This document shows, piece by piece, positions 45,901 to 54,026 of a stretch of 64,000 nucleotides of DNA (position 1 is the first letter of the stretch; each line of letters starts with the position of its first letter). Both the position numbers and the translations under genes were made by a program. Under the pieces are notes generated by a model. It was not told where the DNA came from and did no database searches. It saw only the letters and a list, made by a program, of their open reading frames with translations. The DNA comes from Serripes groenlandicus. Taxonomy: Eukaryota > Mollusca > Bivalvia > Cardiida > Cardiidae. Location: NCBI GenBank assembly GCA_031761405.1, contig JASEVX010000003.1:149268555-149332554 (forward strand), written 5' to 3'.

Positions 45901-48900
45901 GGTCAAGGTCAAGGTCACGCTTGAAGGTCAAAGGTTTGAGGCTTTATTTCGTGTCCGCTCCATATCTCCCAGACGGCTTGAAGGATTTTCATGAAACTTG
46001 GGTCACATGTTCACCTCATCAAGGCGACGTGCAGAACCCGCGTCTCGATAATATAGGGTCAAGGTCACACTTGAAGGTCAAAGGTTTGAGGCTTTATTTC
46101 GTGTCCGCTCCATATCTCCGAGACGGCTTGAAGGATTTTCATGAAACTTGGGTCACATGTTCACCTCATCAAGGCGACGTGCAGAACCTGCGTCTCGACA
46201 ATATAGGGTCAAGGTCAAGGTCACGCTTGAATGTCAAAGGTTTGAGGCTTTATTTCGTGTCCGCTCCATATCTCCCAGACGGCTTGAAGGATTTTCATGA
46301 AACTTGGGTCACATGTTTACCTCATCAAGGCGACGTGCAGAACCCGCGTCTCGACAATATAGGGTCATTGTCAAGGTCACGCTTGAAGGTCAAAGGTTTG
46401 AGGCTTTATTTCGTGTCCGCTCCATATCTCCCAGACGGCTTGAAGGATTTTCATGAAACTTGGGTCACATGTTCACCTCATCAAGGTGACGTGCAGAACT
46501 TGCGTCTCGACAATATAGGGTCAATGTCAAGGTCACGCTTGAAGGTCAAAGGTTTGAGGCTTTATTTTGTGTCCGCTCCATATCTTCCAGCCGGCTTGAA
46601 GGATTTTAATGAAACTTTGGTCACATGTTCACCTCATCAAGGCGACGTGCAGAACCCGTGTCTCGACAATATAGGGTCAAGGTCAAGGTCACGCTTGAAG
46701 GTCAAAGGTTTGAGGCTTTATTTCGTGTCCGCTCCATATCTCCAAGACGGCTTGAAAGATTTTCATGAAACTTGGGTCACATGTTCACCTCATCAAGGCG
46801 ATGTGTAGAACCCATGTCTCGACTGTCTGTCTGTCTGTCCGTCCGTCTGTCCGTCCCAAATCGTGTCCGCTCCATATCTCCAAGACGGCCTAAAGGATTT
46901 TCATGAAACTTGGGTCAAATGTTCACCTCATCAAGGCGATGTGCAGAACCCATGTCTCGACTGTCTGTCTGTCTGTCCCAAATTTATAGGTTGGAATGTT
47001 TTGAGAGATTTTGACAGATATTTGAGGGGAGACATCTGTTTTTTGCAAAAACAATTCTAGTTTTTACTTTTACCAAATTGTTTTTTAAGTTTTGCAGATT
47101 CGTCAAAATGTGTCTTGTTTGAGAAAGGGTTAAAAATGAGCTTCCTTTGTCCATCTTCTTTTCATCTTAAATTTTCATTTTGCCGTTCTAGAAATATATA
47201 AATGTAGCTTATCAGGTAACAAATTTCATGTATTTATTACAGTGCTTTGGGTGCTGCTGCACTTAACCGGAAGTTGTATGTCCTTGGTGGGTATGACGGA
47301 GTGACCTCTCTTAGATCTGTAGAGGTATATGACCAAGATAATGATATGTAAGTGGAGCTCGTTTGATCTTTGGTAATCCAATCCATTTGTGCTAATGACT
47401 TTAACCCTTTCCCTCATACGACAATTCTGCAGCAGACGACTTTGAACATATTTAGTCAAAAAATAGAAAATCTATAATTGAATGGATAACCTATGACTAA
47501 AAGTGGATTTTTTTTTTTTTGTGCAATTTCTTCTTTTGTCACTATGTTTTCAAAAAGCTGTTTATATGAGGGAAAGGGTTAACACAACTGCAGCAATTCA
47601 ATTTTGGAAAGGATAAAAACTCTGTAACTTTATATTTCTACTTTTCACAATAAAACACATTTTTTTACGAAGATGTTTTTAAAGTAGATGACTGTAAAAA
47701 ATATAAAATAGCATATTCCGGTAAATAGTTCCAACAGCAGATAGCCTTATATGGCTATAGTGAAAATACTCAAAGTATCTGGCCAACTTTCAAATAATTT
47801 TGTAGCAATGTTCCTTTGGTGGCCCTCTAAGATATTCCTTTAAACCATCTTAATTAGTTAAAAAAAGGTGACCACCAGGGGGCGGATCTGTTTTGCCTTG
47901 TATGGCTATAATTTAAAAAATATATATATTGACAGTGGACTGATACTGGCCCGCTTAGGTCTCTTGTTTCCTTGATGTTTTCAAAGATGTCTTCTGCAGA
48001 TTTGTTGTATGATGGAAACAGTTAATTATGTTTTCATCTCTCTCAGGTGGACCATGCTCTCCAATATGTTGAAACACAGAAGTGCTGCTGGAGTGACGGT
48101 TCTTGATGGGGAAATATATGCCTGTGGGGGCCATGATGGACTGTCCATATTTGATTCTGTAAGTTTAGTCCTATCTTGACCTTGGGTAACCAATTGTTTT
48201 AATAAGTGCTTTCATAAACCTTCCAAACTTCCAGACGCATCAAATATTAAATTGTATTACCATTACATCAGCCCTCACAAAAATAGTTTGTAGTTATCCC
48301 CTGCCAATTACAAAGGGAATTAACCCTTTCCCTCATATGGCAATTCTGCAGCAGACGAATTTGAATGTATTTTGTCAAAAAATAGAAAATCTCCATAATT
48401 GAATGGATAACCTATGACTAAAAGTTGAAAACATTGTGGCAAAAGGAGAAATTGCTCGTTTTGAGCAATTTCTTCTTTTGTCACTACGTTTTCAAAAAGC
48501 CGTCTGCTGCAGTCGTCAGAAAGCGTCTATATGAGGGAACGGGTTTGAGTAAATCAAATTAATAAAGACCATTGGAAATTAATGTGAACTAATGAAATCT
48601 CTATAATTGAATGGATAACCCATGACGAAAAGTGGAAAACATTTTGGCAAAAGGAGAAATTGCACGTTTTGTGCAATTTCTTCTTTTGTCACTATGTTTT
48701 CAAAAAGCCGTCTGCTGCAGAGGCGTCAGAAAGCGTCTATATGAGGGAAAGGGTTAAGAAATAGTGTCTTGTCTTTTTGTTTGTCTGTTACCAAACTTGT
48801 GGCGTAAACTAAACCGTTTTAAGTCTTTGATGAAACTTTCTACAAACAGCCACAATATTGTTTAGATGTCTCAAACATATTTTGCATATCTAAGGATTGA

Positions 48901-49626
48901 TTTGTTCTGCATTACGTCCTTTAGACTGATAGTAAGCAAGGATGTGGCCATCTGTAACATGACATTCTTCTCATAATTATTTCTGATTACATTCTAAATT
49001 AAATACATTTCTTACTCTGACCGAAATACAGCAAATATGCAGCCAATGAGTTGAAGATATCTAGGGAAAAATGTTGATATTCCCTATAAAGGATAGTATA
49101 ACTATTGAAATGAGATGAGTTAAAATGTGAACAATTTCTCATATTGACAAAATGTTTTCAAAAAAGTGAACATGTGGGAATGGGCTAAGCCATAAAATCT
49201 CATAATGTTGATCAAGTGTTTATTTTATCCCAACAGGTGGAATGTTACAATGAATCTCTAAAATCTTGGCGTCATATCACTCCAATGACATCAAAACGCT
49301 GTCGACTCGGCTTGGCTGCATTGAATGACAAACTTTATGCTGCTGGTGGGTATGACGGGTCAGTGTTTTTACGAACAGTTGAGTGTTATGACCCGTCAAC
49401 AAACAAATGGACTGATGTGAATAAAATGAATGTGAAACGCAGTAGGATGGCACTAGTGTCCACTTACGGAAAGTTGTATGCAATTGGCGGTTATGATGGA
49501 CAGTCTAATTTGAACTCTGTAGAAGTTTATGACCCAGAAGCTGATGTATGGCAATTTGTGAAGCCCATGTGCGCCCATGAAGGGGGCGTCGGTGTGGGTG
49601 TAGTACCTGTTGAACTGGATCATTAA
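33870..49626 (+). CDS. KLHL18: Kelch-like protein 18 (CUL3 adaptor)
   Basis: Eleven exons: 33870-33983, 34554-34687, 37457-37597, 39819-40017, 41546-41706, 42323-42459, 42876-42983, 44502-44616, 47243-47347, 48047-48158, 49237-49626. All junctions are GT-AG and in phase; total 1716 nt, 571 aa, against about 574 in vertebrate KLHL18. BTB domain about residues 20-130 ([31 protein letters not shown]), BACK about 135-240 ([30 protein letters not shown]), six Kelch blades about 285-567 with GGYDG/GGHDG turns. The ending [15 protein letters not shown] is like the family's C-terminus. KLHL18 proteins bridge CUL3 ubiquitin ligase to substrates (Aurora A in mammals). The start matches the family's N-terminus in length. 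Introns are loaded with foldback MITEs and arrays, none disturbing the frame. Confidence 0.96.
34039..34255 (-). mobile_element. decayed foldback MITE in KLHL18 intron 1
   Basis: TACCCAGTCTCACATGCAGA... CATCTGCAGCAGA on the left, CTCTGCATCAGATTTGTTGT on the right. It starts ~50 nt after the exon 1 donor. Confidence 0.55.
34554..34687 (+). CDS. KLHL18: KLHL18 exon 2
   Basis: Acceptor TTTTAG, donor GTAAGT. Encodes [20 protein letters not shown] and following residues, the BTB core with the conserved HR...LAA motif. Confidence 0.95.
35195..37400. repeat. KLHL18 intron 2: ~142-bp tandem repeat split by a type C element
   Basis: GGTTAAAGTTTTGC units start at 35259, 35401 and, after an interruption, about 37203. 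The interruption (35561-37196) is a complete type C element in reverse orientation (AGCTCACCTATGCACGAAGT ... AGGGCCATCATGGCCCTCTT), itself holding ~8 units of a ~145-bp array (TAGGTCACTAGG...AAAATCTTGTTAAC). The flanking repeat resumes in register (ATGGCC... / TTCTGGTTAAA), so the nesting order is clear. Confidence 0.8.
37457..37597 (+). CDS. KLHL18: KLHL18 exon 3
   Basis: Acceptor TTTTCAG, donor GTAAGA. Encodes [20 protein letters not shown]... to [11 protein letters not shown], end of BTB and start of the 3-box. A decayed MITE end lies ~24 nt upstream. Confidence 0.95.
37745..38840. repeat. KLHL18 intron 3 dispersed element with ~140-bp tandem units
   Basis: From CAGGTAAAAATCGTACGGAA to AAACAAGACGGGCGTATTTT...GGCGCTCTTGTTTA. 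Internal units TAACTTTAGAAGCCTTTGTC...AGAGTTATTGCCCTTTAAT repeat about six times. A second copy in opposite orientation is at 61139-61940. Confidence 0.8.
39245..39476 (-). mobile_element. complete TTAA foldback MITE in KLHL18 intron 3
   Basis: TTAA at 39245-39248 and 39473-39476; CCCTTTCCCTCATATAGACG left, palindrome with TTGTACAAAACGTGCAATTT, TCATATGAGGGAAAGGG right. An older copy follows at 39553-39740, ending ~80 nt before exon 4. Confidence 0.9.
39819..40017 (+). CDS. KLHL18: KLHL18 exon 4
   Basis: Acceptor TTTTTGCAG, donor GTAAGG. Encodes [20 protein letters not shown]... to [11 protein letters not shown], first part of the BACK domain. Confidence 0.95.
40046..40215 (+). mobile_element. 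decayed foldback MITE, 28 nt after KLHL18 exon 4 donor
   Basis: AAACCCTCTCCCACATCCAA on the left, GTAAATGGCTCATCATGAGC palindrome, eroded right end. Confidence 0.65.
40228..40459 (-). mobile_element. TTAA foldback MITE in KLHL18 intron 4
   Basis: TTAA at both ends, CCCTTTCCCTCATATAGACG left, palindrome GAAATTGCACAAAACATGCA, right GTATGAGGGAACCAGGGTTA with a 2-base insertion. Confidence 0.9.
40617..40846 (+). mobile_element. complete TTAA foldback MITE in KLHL18 intron 4
   Basis: TTAA at 40617-40620 and 40843-40846; left CCCTTTCCCTCATACGGCA; palindrome GCACGTTTTGTGCAATTTCT; right TATGAGCTAAAGGG (two changes). It is in opposite orientation to the copy 160 bp upstream. Confidence 0.9.
41546..41706 (+). 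CDS. KLHL18: KLHL18 exon 5
   Basis: Acceptor TGTTTACAG, donor GTAAGT. Encodes [20 protein letters not shown]... to HKCR, second part of BACK including [11 protein letters not shown]. Confidence 0.95.
41749..41968 (-). mobile_element. TTAA foldback MITE, 43 nt after KLHL18 exon 5 donor
   Basis: TTAA at 41749-41752, AACCTTTTCCCTCATATAGA left, right terminus intact with TTAT in place of TTAA (41965-41968). A decayed second copy is at about 42034-42258. Confidence 0.87.
42323..42459 (+). CDS. KLHL18: KLHL18 exon 6
   Basis: Acceptor ATCAACAG, donor GTAGGT. Encodes [20 protein letters not shown]... to [12 protein letters not shown], the BACK-Kelch linker and start of blade 1. A broken copy of its second half follows at 42487. 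Confidence 0.95.
42487..42581 (+). pseudogene. broken tandem copy of KLHL18 exon 6 (3' half plus donor)
   Basis: From CGACCTCTACTGATGACATT to TTCTTCAGGTAGG it repeats 42370-42464 with about ten differences, including a one-base frame disturbance in TTATTTTATGC and TGA in place of the second glycine codon of GTAGGAGGA. The donor GTAGG is preserved. It has no acceptor of its own, so it should be skipped. Confidence 0.9.
42876..42983 (+). CDS. KLHL18: KLHL18 exon 7
   Basis: Acceptor TTACCAG, donor GTAACT. Encodes [20 protein letters not shown]... to VGVTVLN, rest of Kelch blade 1 and start of blade 2. Confidence 0.95.
43738..44328. mobile_element. array element in KLHL18 intron 7
   Basis: Hairpin CCCCCGCTTTTAGCGAAAGCGTGGGG at 43738-43763, (CAGTCCGT)n at 43789-43849, then three units with a 146-147 bp period (AACCTTG at 43858, 44004, 44151) and a closing GACCCCCAAAGCGGGGGAC. 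Same architecture as elements A, B and D with a different sequence. Confidence 0.75.
44502..44616 (+). CDS. KLHL18: KLHL18 exon 8
   Basis: Acceptor ATTGTAG, donor GTACAG (non-consensus +4 to +6). Encodes [20 protein letters not shown]... to AAMNCKR, Kelch blades 2-3. Confidence 0.94.
44638..44820 (-). mobile_element. decayed foldback MITE, 22 nt after KLHL18 exon 8 donor
   Basis: ATTATCCCTTTTCCTGAAAC, CCTTCAGCAGATTAGTTTTG and TTGCTCAAAATAAGAAATTC are recognisable; the right end is lost. Confidence 0.55.
44830..45440. repeat. KLHL18 intron 8 tandem repeat (78 bp)
   Basis: ACATGTGAAAG starts at 45164, 45242 and 45320, each followed by AGCATTAATGGTCATCA...CATTACAATGTGACC. A (GTCT)n tract at 44939-44959 suggests another array element. 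Confidence 0.7.
45717..47060 (+). mobile_element. Helitron-like element D with a different 156-bp array
   Basis: In KLHL18 intron 8. Starts TATGTCTCCCCCTGTATACA (hairpin) then ATATTGTTTTTGTCC, (GTCT)n, then seven units of GTGTCCGCTCCATATCTCC... at 45795, 45951, 46101, 46257, 46413 and onward (156 bp; one unit 6 bp short), two more (GTCT)n blocks, and ends GACATCTG-TTTTTTGCAAAAACAATT-CTAG at 47060. Both ends match those of A2/A3 read on the minus strand; the array does not. Because 156 is divisible by 3 a 369-codon frame stays open, but it is repeat and not a gene. Confidence 0.8.
47243..47347 (+). CDS. KLHL18: KLHL18 exon 9
   Basis: Acceptor TTATTACAG, donor GTAAGT. Encodes [20 protein letters not shown]... 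to VYDQDND, Kelch blade 3 into 4. Confidence 0.95.
47401..47582 (+). mobile_element. TTAA foldback MITE with two deletions, KLHL18 intron 9
   Basis: TTAA both ends, 54 nt after the exon 9 donor. The left half of the palindrome is replaced by a run of T (47508-47520), and the GTCTGCTGCAGAGGCGTCAG arm is deleted before TATATGAGGG. Confidence 0.87.
48047..48158 (+). CDS. KLHL18: KLHL18 exon 10
   Basis: Acceptor CTCTCTCAG, donor GTAAGT. Encodes [20 protein letters not shown]... to [11 protein letters not shown], Kelch blade 4-5; the GGHDG variant is also typical of vertebrate KLHL18. Confidence 0.95.
48320..48545 (+). mobile_element. TTAA foldback MITE with private mutation GGGAACGGG, KLHL18 intron 10
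   Basis: TTAA at 48320-48323, left CCCTTTCCCTCATATGGCA, palindrome GCTCGTTTTGAGCAATTTCT, right terminus TATGAGGGAACGGGTTTGAG. The A-to-C change and the flank to about 48586 recur inverted at 51199-51260. Confidence 0.87.
48596..48757 (+). mobile_element. TTAA foldback MITE lacking its left arm, KLHL18 intron 10
   Basis: Starts mid-element (AATCTCTATAATTGAATGG), palindrome GCACGTTTTGTGCAATTTCT, complete right arm and TTAA at 48754-48757. Confidence 0.87.
49237..49626 (+). CDS. KLHL18: KLHL18 exon 11 (stop codon)
   Basis: Acceptor CCCAACAG. Encodes [20 protein letters not shown]... to the stop TAA at 49624-49626: the last two blades with GGYDGSVF and [18 protein letters not shown]. Confidence 0.96.
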   Translation: MECYNESLKSWRHITPMTSKRCRLGLAALNDKLYAAGGYDGSVFLRTVECYDPSTNKWTDVNKMNVKRSRMALVSTYGKLYAIGGYDGQSNLNSVEVYDPEADVWQFVKPMCAHEGGVGVGVVPVELDH

Positions 49627-49810
49627 CTCATTTCCTCATGTGATATGTTTAAAGTCTGAGAGAATATGGAAAATTAGTGGTTCATTTTGGAAAAAGTTGA
49701 AAATATTGTGGGAAAAGGATTAAACTGAGATGTAAGACAGATATTGTGGGACCAAGGCCTGTTTATTTCTCTGTATATAGTCGTCTTTCATTTCCCCCTG
49801 CATAGAAGAG

Positions 49811-49816
49811 AATAAA
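49811..49816 (+). terminator. candidate KLHL18 polyadenylation signal
   Basis: AATAAA 185 nt after the stop codon, in GAGAATAAATCTTCATT. It is the first canonical hexamer downstream, just before a duplicated region. Confidence 0.5.
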
Positions 49817-49923
49817 TCTTCATTATCACAGAAAACTTGATATCTGGTGTTGATTTTATATGGTTGTTCAATATTTGTAAACAGTTCTCACCATTTCCTT
49901 TACAATGATATCAATGATACATT

Positions 49924-50535
49924 TTCGAATGGCGGTTCTAACAAATTTATTATACCTTCATTTGTAATATATAAAGCATAGTACGTTCATAAATGATACA
50001 TGTGTAATCATTCTATGATATTATATCTGGTAGATTTTTAGCTCACCTGAGCACTTGTGCTCAAGGTAAGTTAATGTGATTGCCTTTTGTCCAGCGTGCG
50101 TCGGCCGTCAACTTCTTCTCCTCAGTAACCAGTGGGTCAAATAGGATGCAACTTCACAGAAAGCATCCTCTCAATAACCTCACCAGAATTCCTTCAAGGT
50201 TTTGGGATCCATGCACAATTCTGGTTTCCTTCGAATGGCGGTTCTAACAAATTTATTATACCTTCATTTGTAATATATAAAGCATAGTACATTCATAAAT
50301 GATACATGTGTAATCATTCTATGATATTATATCTGGTAGATTTTTAGCTCACCTGAGCACTTGTGCTCAAGGTAAGTTAATGTGATTGCCTTTTGTCCAG
50401 CGTGCGTCGGCCGTCAACTTCTTCTCCTCAGTAACCAGTGGGTCAAATAGGATGAAACTTCACAGAAAGCATCCTCTCAATAACCTCACCAGAATTCCTT
50501 CAAGGTTTTGGGATCCATGCACAATTCTGGTTTCC
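49924..50535. repeat. 306-bp tandem duplication 3' of KLHL18
   Basis: 49924-50229 and 50230-50535 are almost identical (ACG/ACA at 'GTACGTTCAT', GATGCAACT/GATGAAACT). Each holds the start of a type C element (AGCTCACCTGAGCACTTGTG). The junction is ...TCTGGTTTCC|TTCGAATGGC. Confidence 0.92.
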
Positions 50536-51198
50536 ATGTGTCAAAAGGTGTCTGTATCAGATTAATGGTTCAACCCTATCACATTTATTTATATCAATTA
50601 ATAGTGTTTTCTTTTTAGAAACACTTTTTGAGCATCTTCTGCAAATGTTTTTGAAAATATTTTGGATAAAGGAGAAATTGGTCAAAATGATAACTATATA
50701 TTTTTTATCTATTGCAAGTTCAAAATATCTAATGAAAGATATGTAATTTAGGATAAATATTTTCATTGGGTATCAATAAGTTTATAGTGCAGTCGAGGCT
50801 GATTGTTTAAAAGTGAAATTGTTGGAAAACATTTTTAAACATTTACGTAATAGAAAAGTCCAATGATACATCTGAAGAAAAATTTAAGTGCAGAGAAAAT
50901 TGAAAGTATACTTGATGCAGCAATGAGCAATTTCTTCTTTTCCCAAATAGTTTTTGTGGTCAACTGCTACAATGAGCTCAAAATGTGTGCAGGTGATTAA
51001 GCAGTCGTATTGGAGATTAAACAAATAATTCATTCTAGTACTTGTATGTATATGTTAGTCACTGATTATTGACTTGTCCATATTTTGATACTAGTCATTT
51101 CATGAACCTGGAAATGAAGTTCAGAATACTCATTATTTGCTTATCAAATATTTGTTGTAGAGGTTCTGATTTATTTTGTGAATATGTGTGCATATAAG
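50536..51198. other. intergenic, MITE scraps
   Basis: Weak foldback-family fragments at about 50640-50680 and 50915-50990. No gene. Confidence 0.4.
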
Positions 51199-51461
51199 TT
51201 CACATTAATTTCCAATGGTCTTTATTAATTTGATTGACTTAAACCCGTTCCCTCATATAGACGCTTTCTGAAGGAGACGGCTTTTTGAAAACGTAGTGGC
51301 AAAAGAAGAAATTGCTCAAAACGAGCAATTTCTCCTTTTTGCCACAATGTTTTCCACTTTTTGTCATAGGTTATCCATTCAATTATGGAGATTTTCTATG
51401 TTTTGACAAAATATGTTTAAAGTCGTCTGCTGCAGAATTGTCGTATGAGGGAAAGGGTTAA
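51199..51461 (-). mobile_element. TTAA foldback MITE with transduced KLHL18-intron flank
   Basis: MITE 51239-51461 has a mutated left end AAACCCGTTCCCTCATATAG and an intact right end with TTAA. The preceding ~45 bp (GTTCACATTAATTTCCAATG...TTAATTTGATTGACTTAAA) is the reverse complement of the flank of the intron 10 copy at 48545-48590. Confidence 0.85.
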
Positions 51462-52288
51462 AACATACATGTAATAAACATGTGAGTATTGTTGAACAGT
51501 CGCATTTGAATTTGAACATGTATTGGAGCTGTGTATCAGATAAACCAACTTTGGGGTATTTCATACTATTTATGACCAGCTTCAATAATGTGTGTTTACA
51601 CGTTCGTCTTTTGTGATGCAAATAGATAATATTTTTCAAGCTTTTTGAAACAACCTTTGATTAACTGGCAAACAGTGCAGTCAGATCAAACTATACAACA
51701 CACAGGTTGATCTGGACAAACACTGGTCGAAAATGCCCTAGACCTTGGCTTATTTATTATTTTGTATAGTTTATTTCATTCAATTTTAAGTTATATTTGA
51801 AATTGTTTATGTACAGCTGACCTTTTTACTAAGTTTAAATAAATTTCTCATGACATAAATCTTGGATTTTCATATATATCAAAGATACTTTTAAGCTTTC
51901 TCTGACATTGTCCAATGCCCTCATGCAAAGGTGACAAGGTTGTTCCAAGGTTAGCTATTGTGATCACCCTGTGTCAGGCGTCGACAACAATTTCTTTAAA
52001 CAACGTCTGCTCTTAAACTATTGGTCCATTGTAGCTGAACTTCACAGGAATGTTTCTCTTTGGTGGTCGTCTTTAAAAAGTGTTCTACTTTCTAAGAATT
52101 AAATTTTATTCATAACTTTGGTTGCTGCCTCATCAGAGAGCAGAACAATTCTTAAATTTAAAAATTCTTTTCATCCGACACTGCTAGTCGGATTTCAAGA
52201 TAATTTGGCAGAATTTTCCCAAAGTAACCTTTTACACAAATTGTTCAAGCCATATTTTAATCCATTGAAAATAATGGCGCTCTAGTTT
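51462..52288. other. intergenic with diverged dispersed repeats
   Basis: A scrap of the GATCTGG palindrome at about 51660-51720 and a diverged type C-like stretch at 51940-52080 (GTTAGCTATTGTGATCACCC). No gene. Confidence 0.45.
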
Positions 52289-52496
52289 TTAACCCTTTCC
52301 CACATATAGACGCATTCTGACGCCCTTCAGCAGACAACTTTTGAAACAAGCTTTTTCTCCTTATTGCCACAATGTTTTCAACTCTTTTCAATAATCTAAC
52401 TTTCAGTTTTAGAAATATTCCCTATTTTTGTCTAGATGATTTCAAAGATGTCTGCTGAAAATTTGATGTATATGGGAAAGGGTTAAACCTAGGCTC
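52289..52496 (-). mobile_element. TTAA foldback MITE, CCCACAT subfamily
   Basis: TTAA at both ends, CCCTTTCCCACATATAGACG left, GATGTATATGGGAAAGGG right; the palindrome has decayed. Confidence 0.75.
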
Positions 52497-52555
52497 AAAG
52501 TGCTTGTCTATCTTTGTTGCCTACCAAGATTATGGCATCATAACTTTGAAACAAC

Positions 52556-52709
52556 TAAACCCTTTCCCACCTGTAGATGCATTTTGACGCATCTGCAGCA
52601 GATGACTTTTCAGTAATTATACCTACAATAATAGAGATTTTCCATATTTTTGAGTAAACATTTTTTAAGTCGTCTGCTGCAGATTTGTTGTATGTCGGAA
52701 AGGGTTAAA
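52556..52709 (-). mobile_element. TTAA foldback MITE lacking its centre
   Basis: AAACCCTTTCCCACCTGTAG left, CATCTGCAGCAGATGACTTT, right GTTGTATGTCGGAAAGGGTT; the central palindrome is deleted. Confidence 0.7.
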
Positions 52710-53294
52710 GGAAAGTCTTGTCAAAGCTATCTCTTACATTATATGTCTGACTTCGCTACATATTGGTGCGGAAAAATGGATTGTCTAAAATTAATTTATT
52801 GCTATTCTTTTGTAGGATGGACTTGTTCTAACAATTATAAGACCTGCTGCTTCTAAAATATCAAATTATTGTAACCACTACATAATCAAATAGGTTTATA
52901 TTTAAAGGAAAGAAGTTTGCTTTCAGGCGTCGAAATCTGAGCAGAGCGTATACAATTCACCAATTTCAATAATCCATGCATACATTGTATTGCTTTGATG
53001 AATGCCATAAACAATTAATTTCATATGAGAGAAAAAACAGGCCGTTTCATTTTTAACTGAACAATTTATTACTAATTTTAAATACATAATAAATACTATA
53101 AATATAGAAATAAATACTTCTAGGCAGACCTCATCATTCTGATTGACACTTTACAACAAATTGGGCTACATTTCAGAAAATCAAACCTTCCAGACATTGC
53201 AACGAGTGATTATCTAGAATAGTCTTTATATCTGCAGTTTGATCAAGATCTAATATCTGTTGGTCATATAGTTGTACAAGCACCCTGGATGTCC
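52710..53294. other. intergenic, nothing recognised
   Basis: AT-rich; no supported gene. It lies between KLHL18 and the 3' end of the minus-strand gene, so it may contain that gene's 3' UTR end. Confidence 0.4.
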
Positions 53295-53524
53295 TTAACC
53301 CTTTCCCTCATATAAACGCTTTCGGACGCCTCTGCGGCAGACAGCTTTTTGAAAACATAGTGACAAAAGAAGAAATTGCACAAAATGTGCAATTTCTCCT
53401 TTTGCCACAATGTTTTCCACTTTTAGTCATAGGTTATCCATTCAATTATGGAGATTTTCTATGTTTTGACAAAATACTTTCAAAGTCATCTGCTGCATAA
53501 TTGTCGTATGAAGGAAAGGGTTAA
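53295..53524 (-). mobile_element. complete TTAA foldback MITE
   Basis: TTAA at 53295-53298 and 53521-53524; CCCTTTCCCTCATATAAACG left, palindrome GAAATTGCACAAAATGTGCA, right GTATGAAGGAAAGGG (one change). Confidence 0.9.
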
Positions 53525-53986
53525 GGTTGGTCAAGAGCCGACTATCCAAGGATGCAATTTGTTACATTTAGTTAATGCTTTACCACCTGCAGACACATTT
53601 TGACAAATCAGCAACAGATAAGTTTTGAAAACATTATGGCAAAAGGAGAAATTGTTCCTATTTGCCCCCAAAATGATTTAAGCTTTATTTAATCATAATA
53701 CTTTCTTTTATGGCAATTGGCCATATTTTGCCTAGATGTTTTTCAAAATCCTCTACTGCAGATTTGTTGTATGTGGAAAAGGATTAATAGTTTTGTGAAG
53801 CATGGCATATTTATCAAATGACTAGTCTATAGACAAGAAAGGTGTTCTAGCTGCTCTGGATATTCACTTTCAGTCAATCAAGACAGTTGTCGGGTTTTCT
53901 ACAGTAACACTTTTAAACAGCTCCGATGTTTCATCCATCTTCTATAGATTTCATTTCTTTATCAGTCTTCTTCAGATTTCAATTTT

Positions 53987-54026
53987 TCATCTTTCTTCTA
54001 CAGATTTCAATTTTTCATCTATTTGT
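53987..54026 (-). CDS. PROSER3-like terminal exon (stop)
   Basis: Acceptor of ten T then ACAG before 54026; encodes QIDEKLKSVEER and TGA at 53989-53987. It continues the helix of the previous exon in frame. Short, so less certain than the others. Confidence 0.65.

Noticed and set aside
45699..46808. 369-codon open frame, the longest uninterrupted one in the window
   Set aside because: It is the 156-bp array of element D read through (156 is divisible by 3); composition follows the repeat, with the microsatellite giving CLSVRLS.
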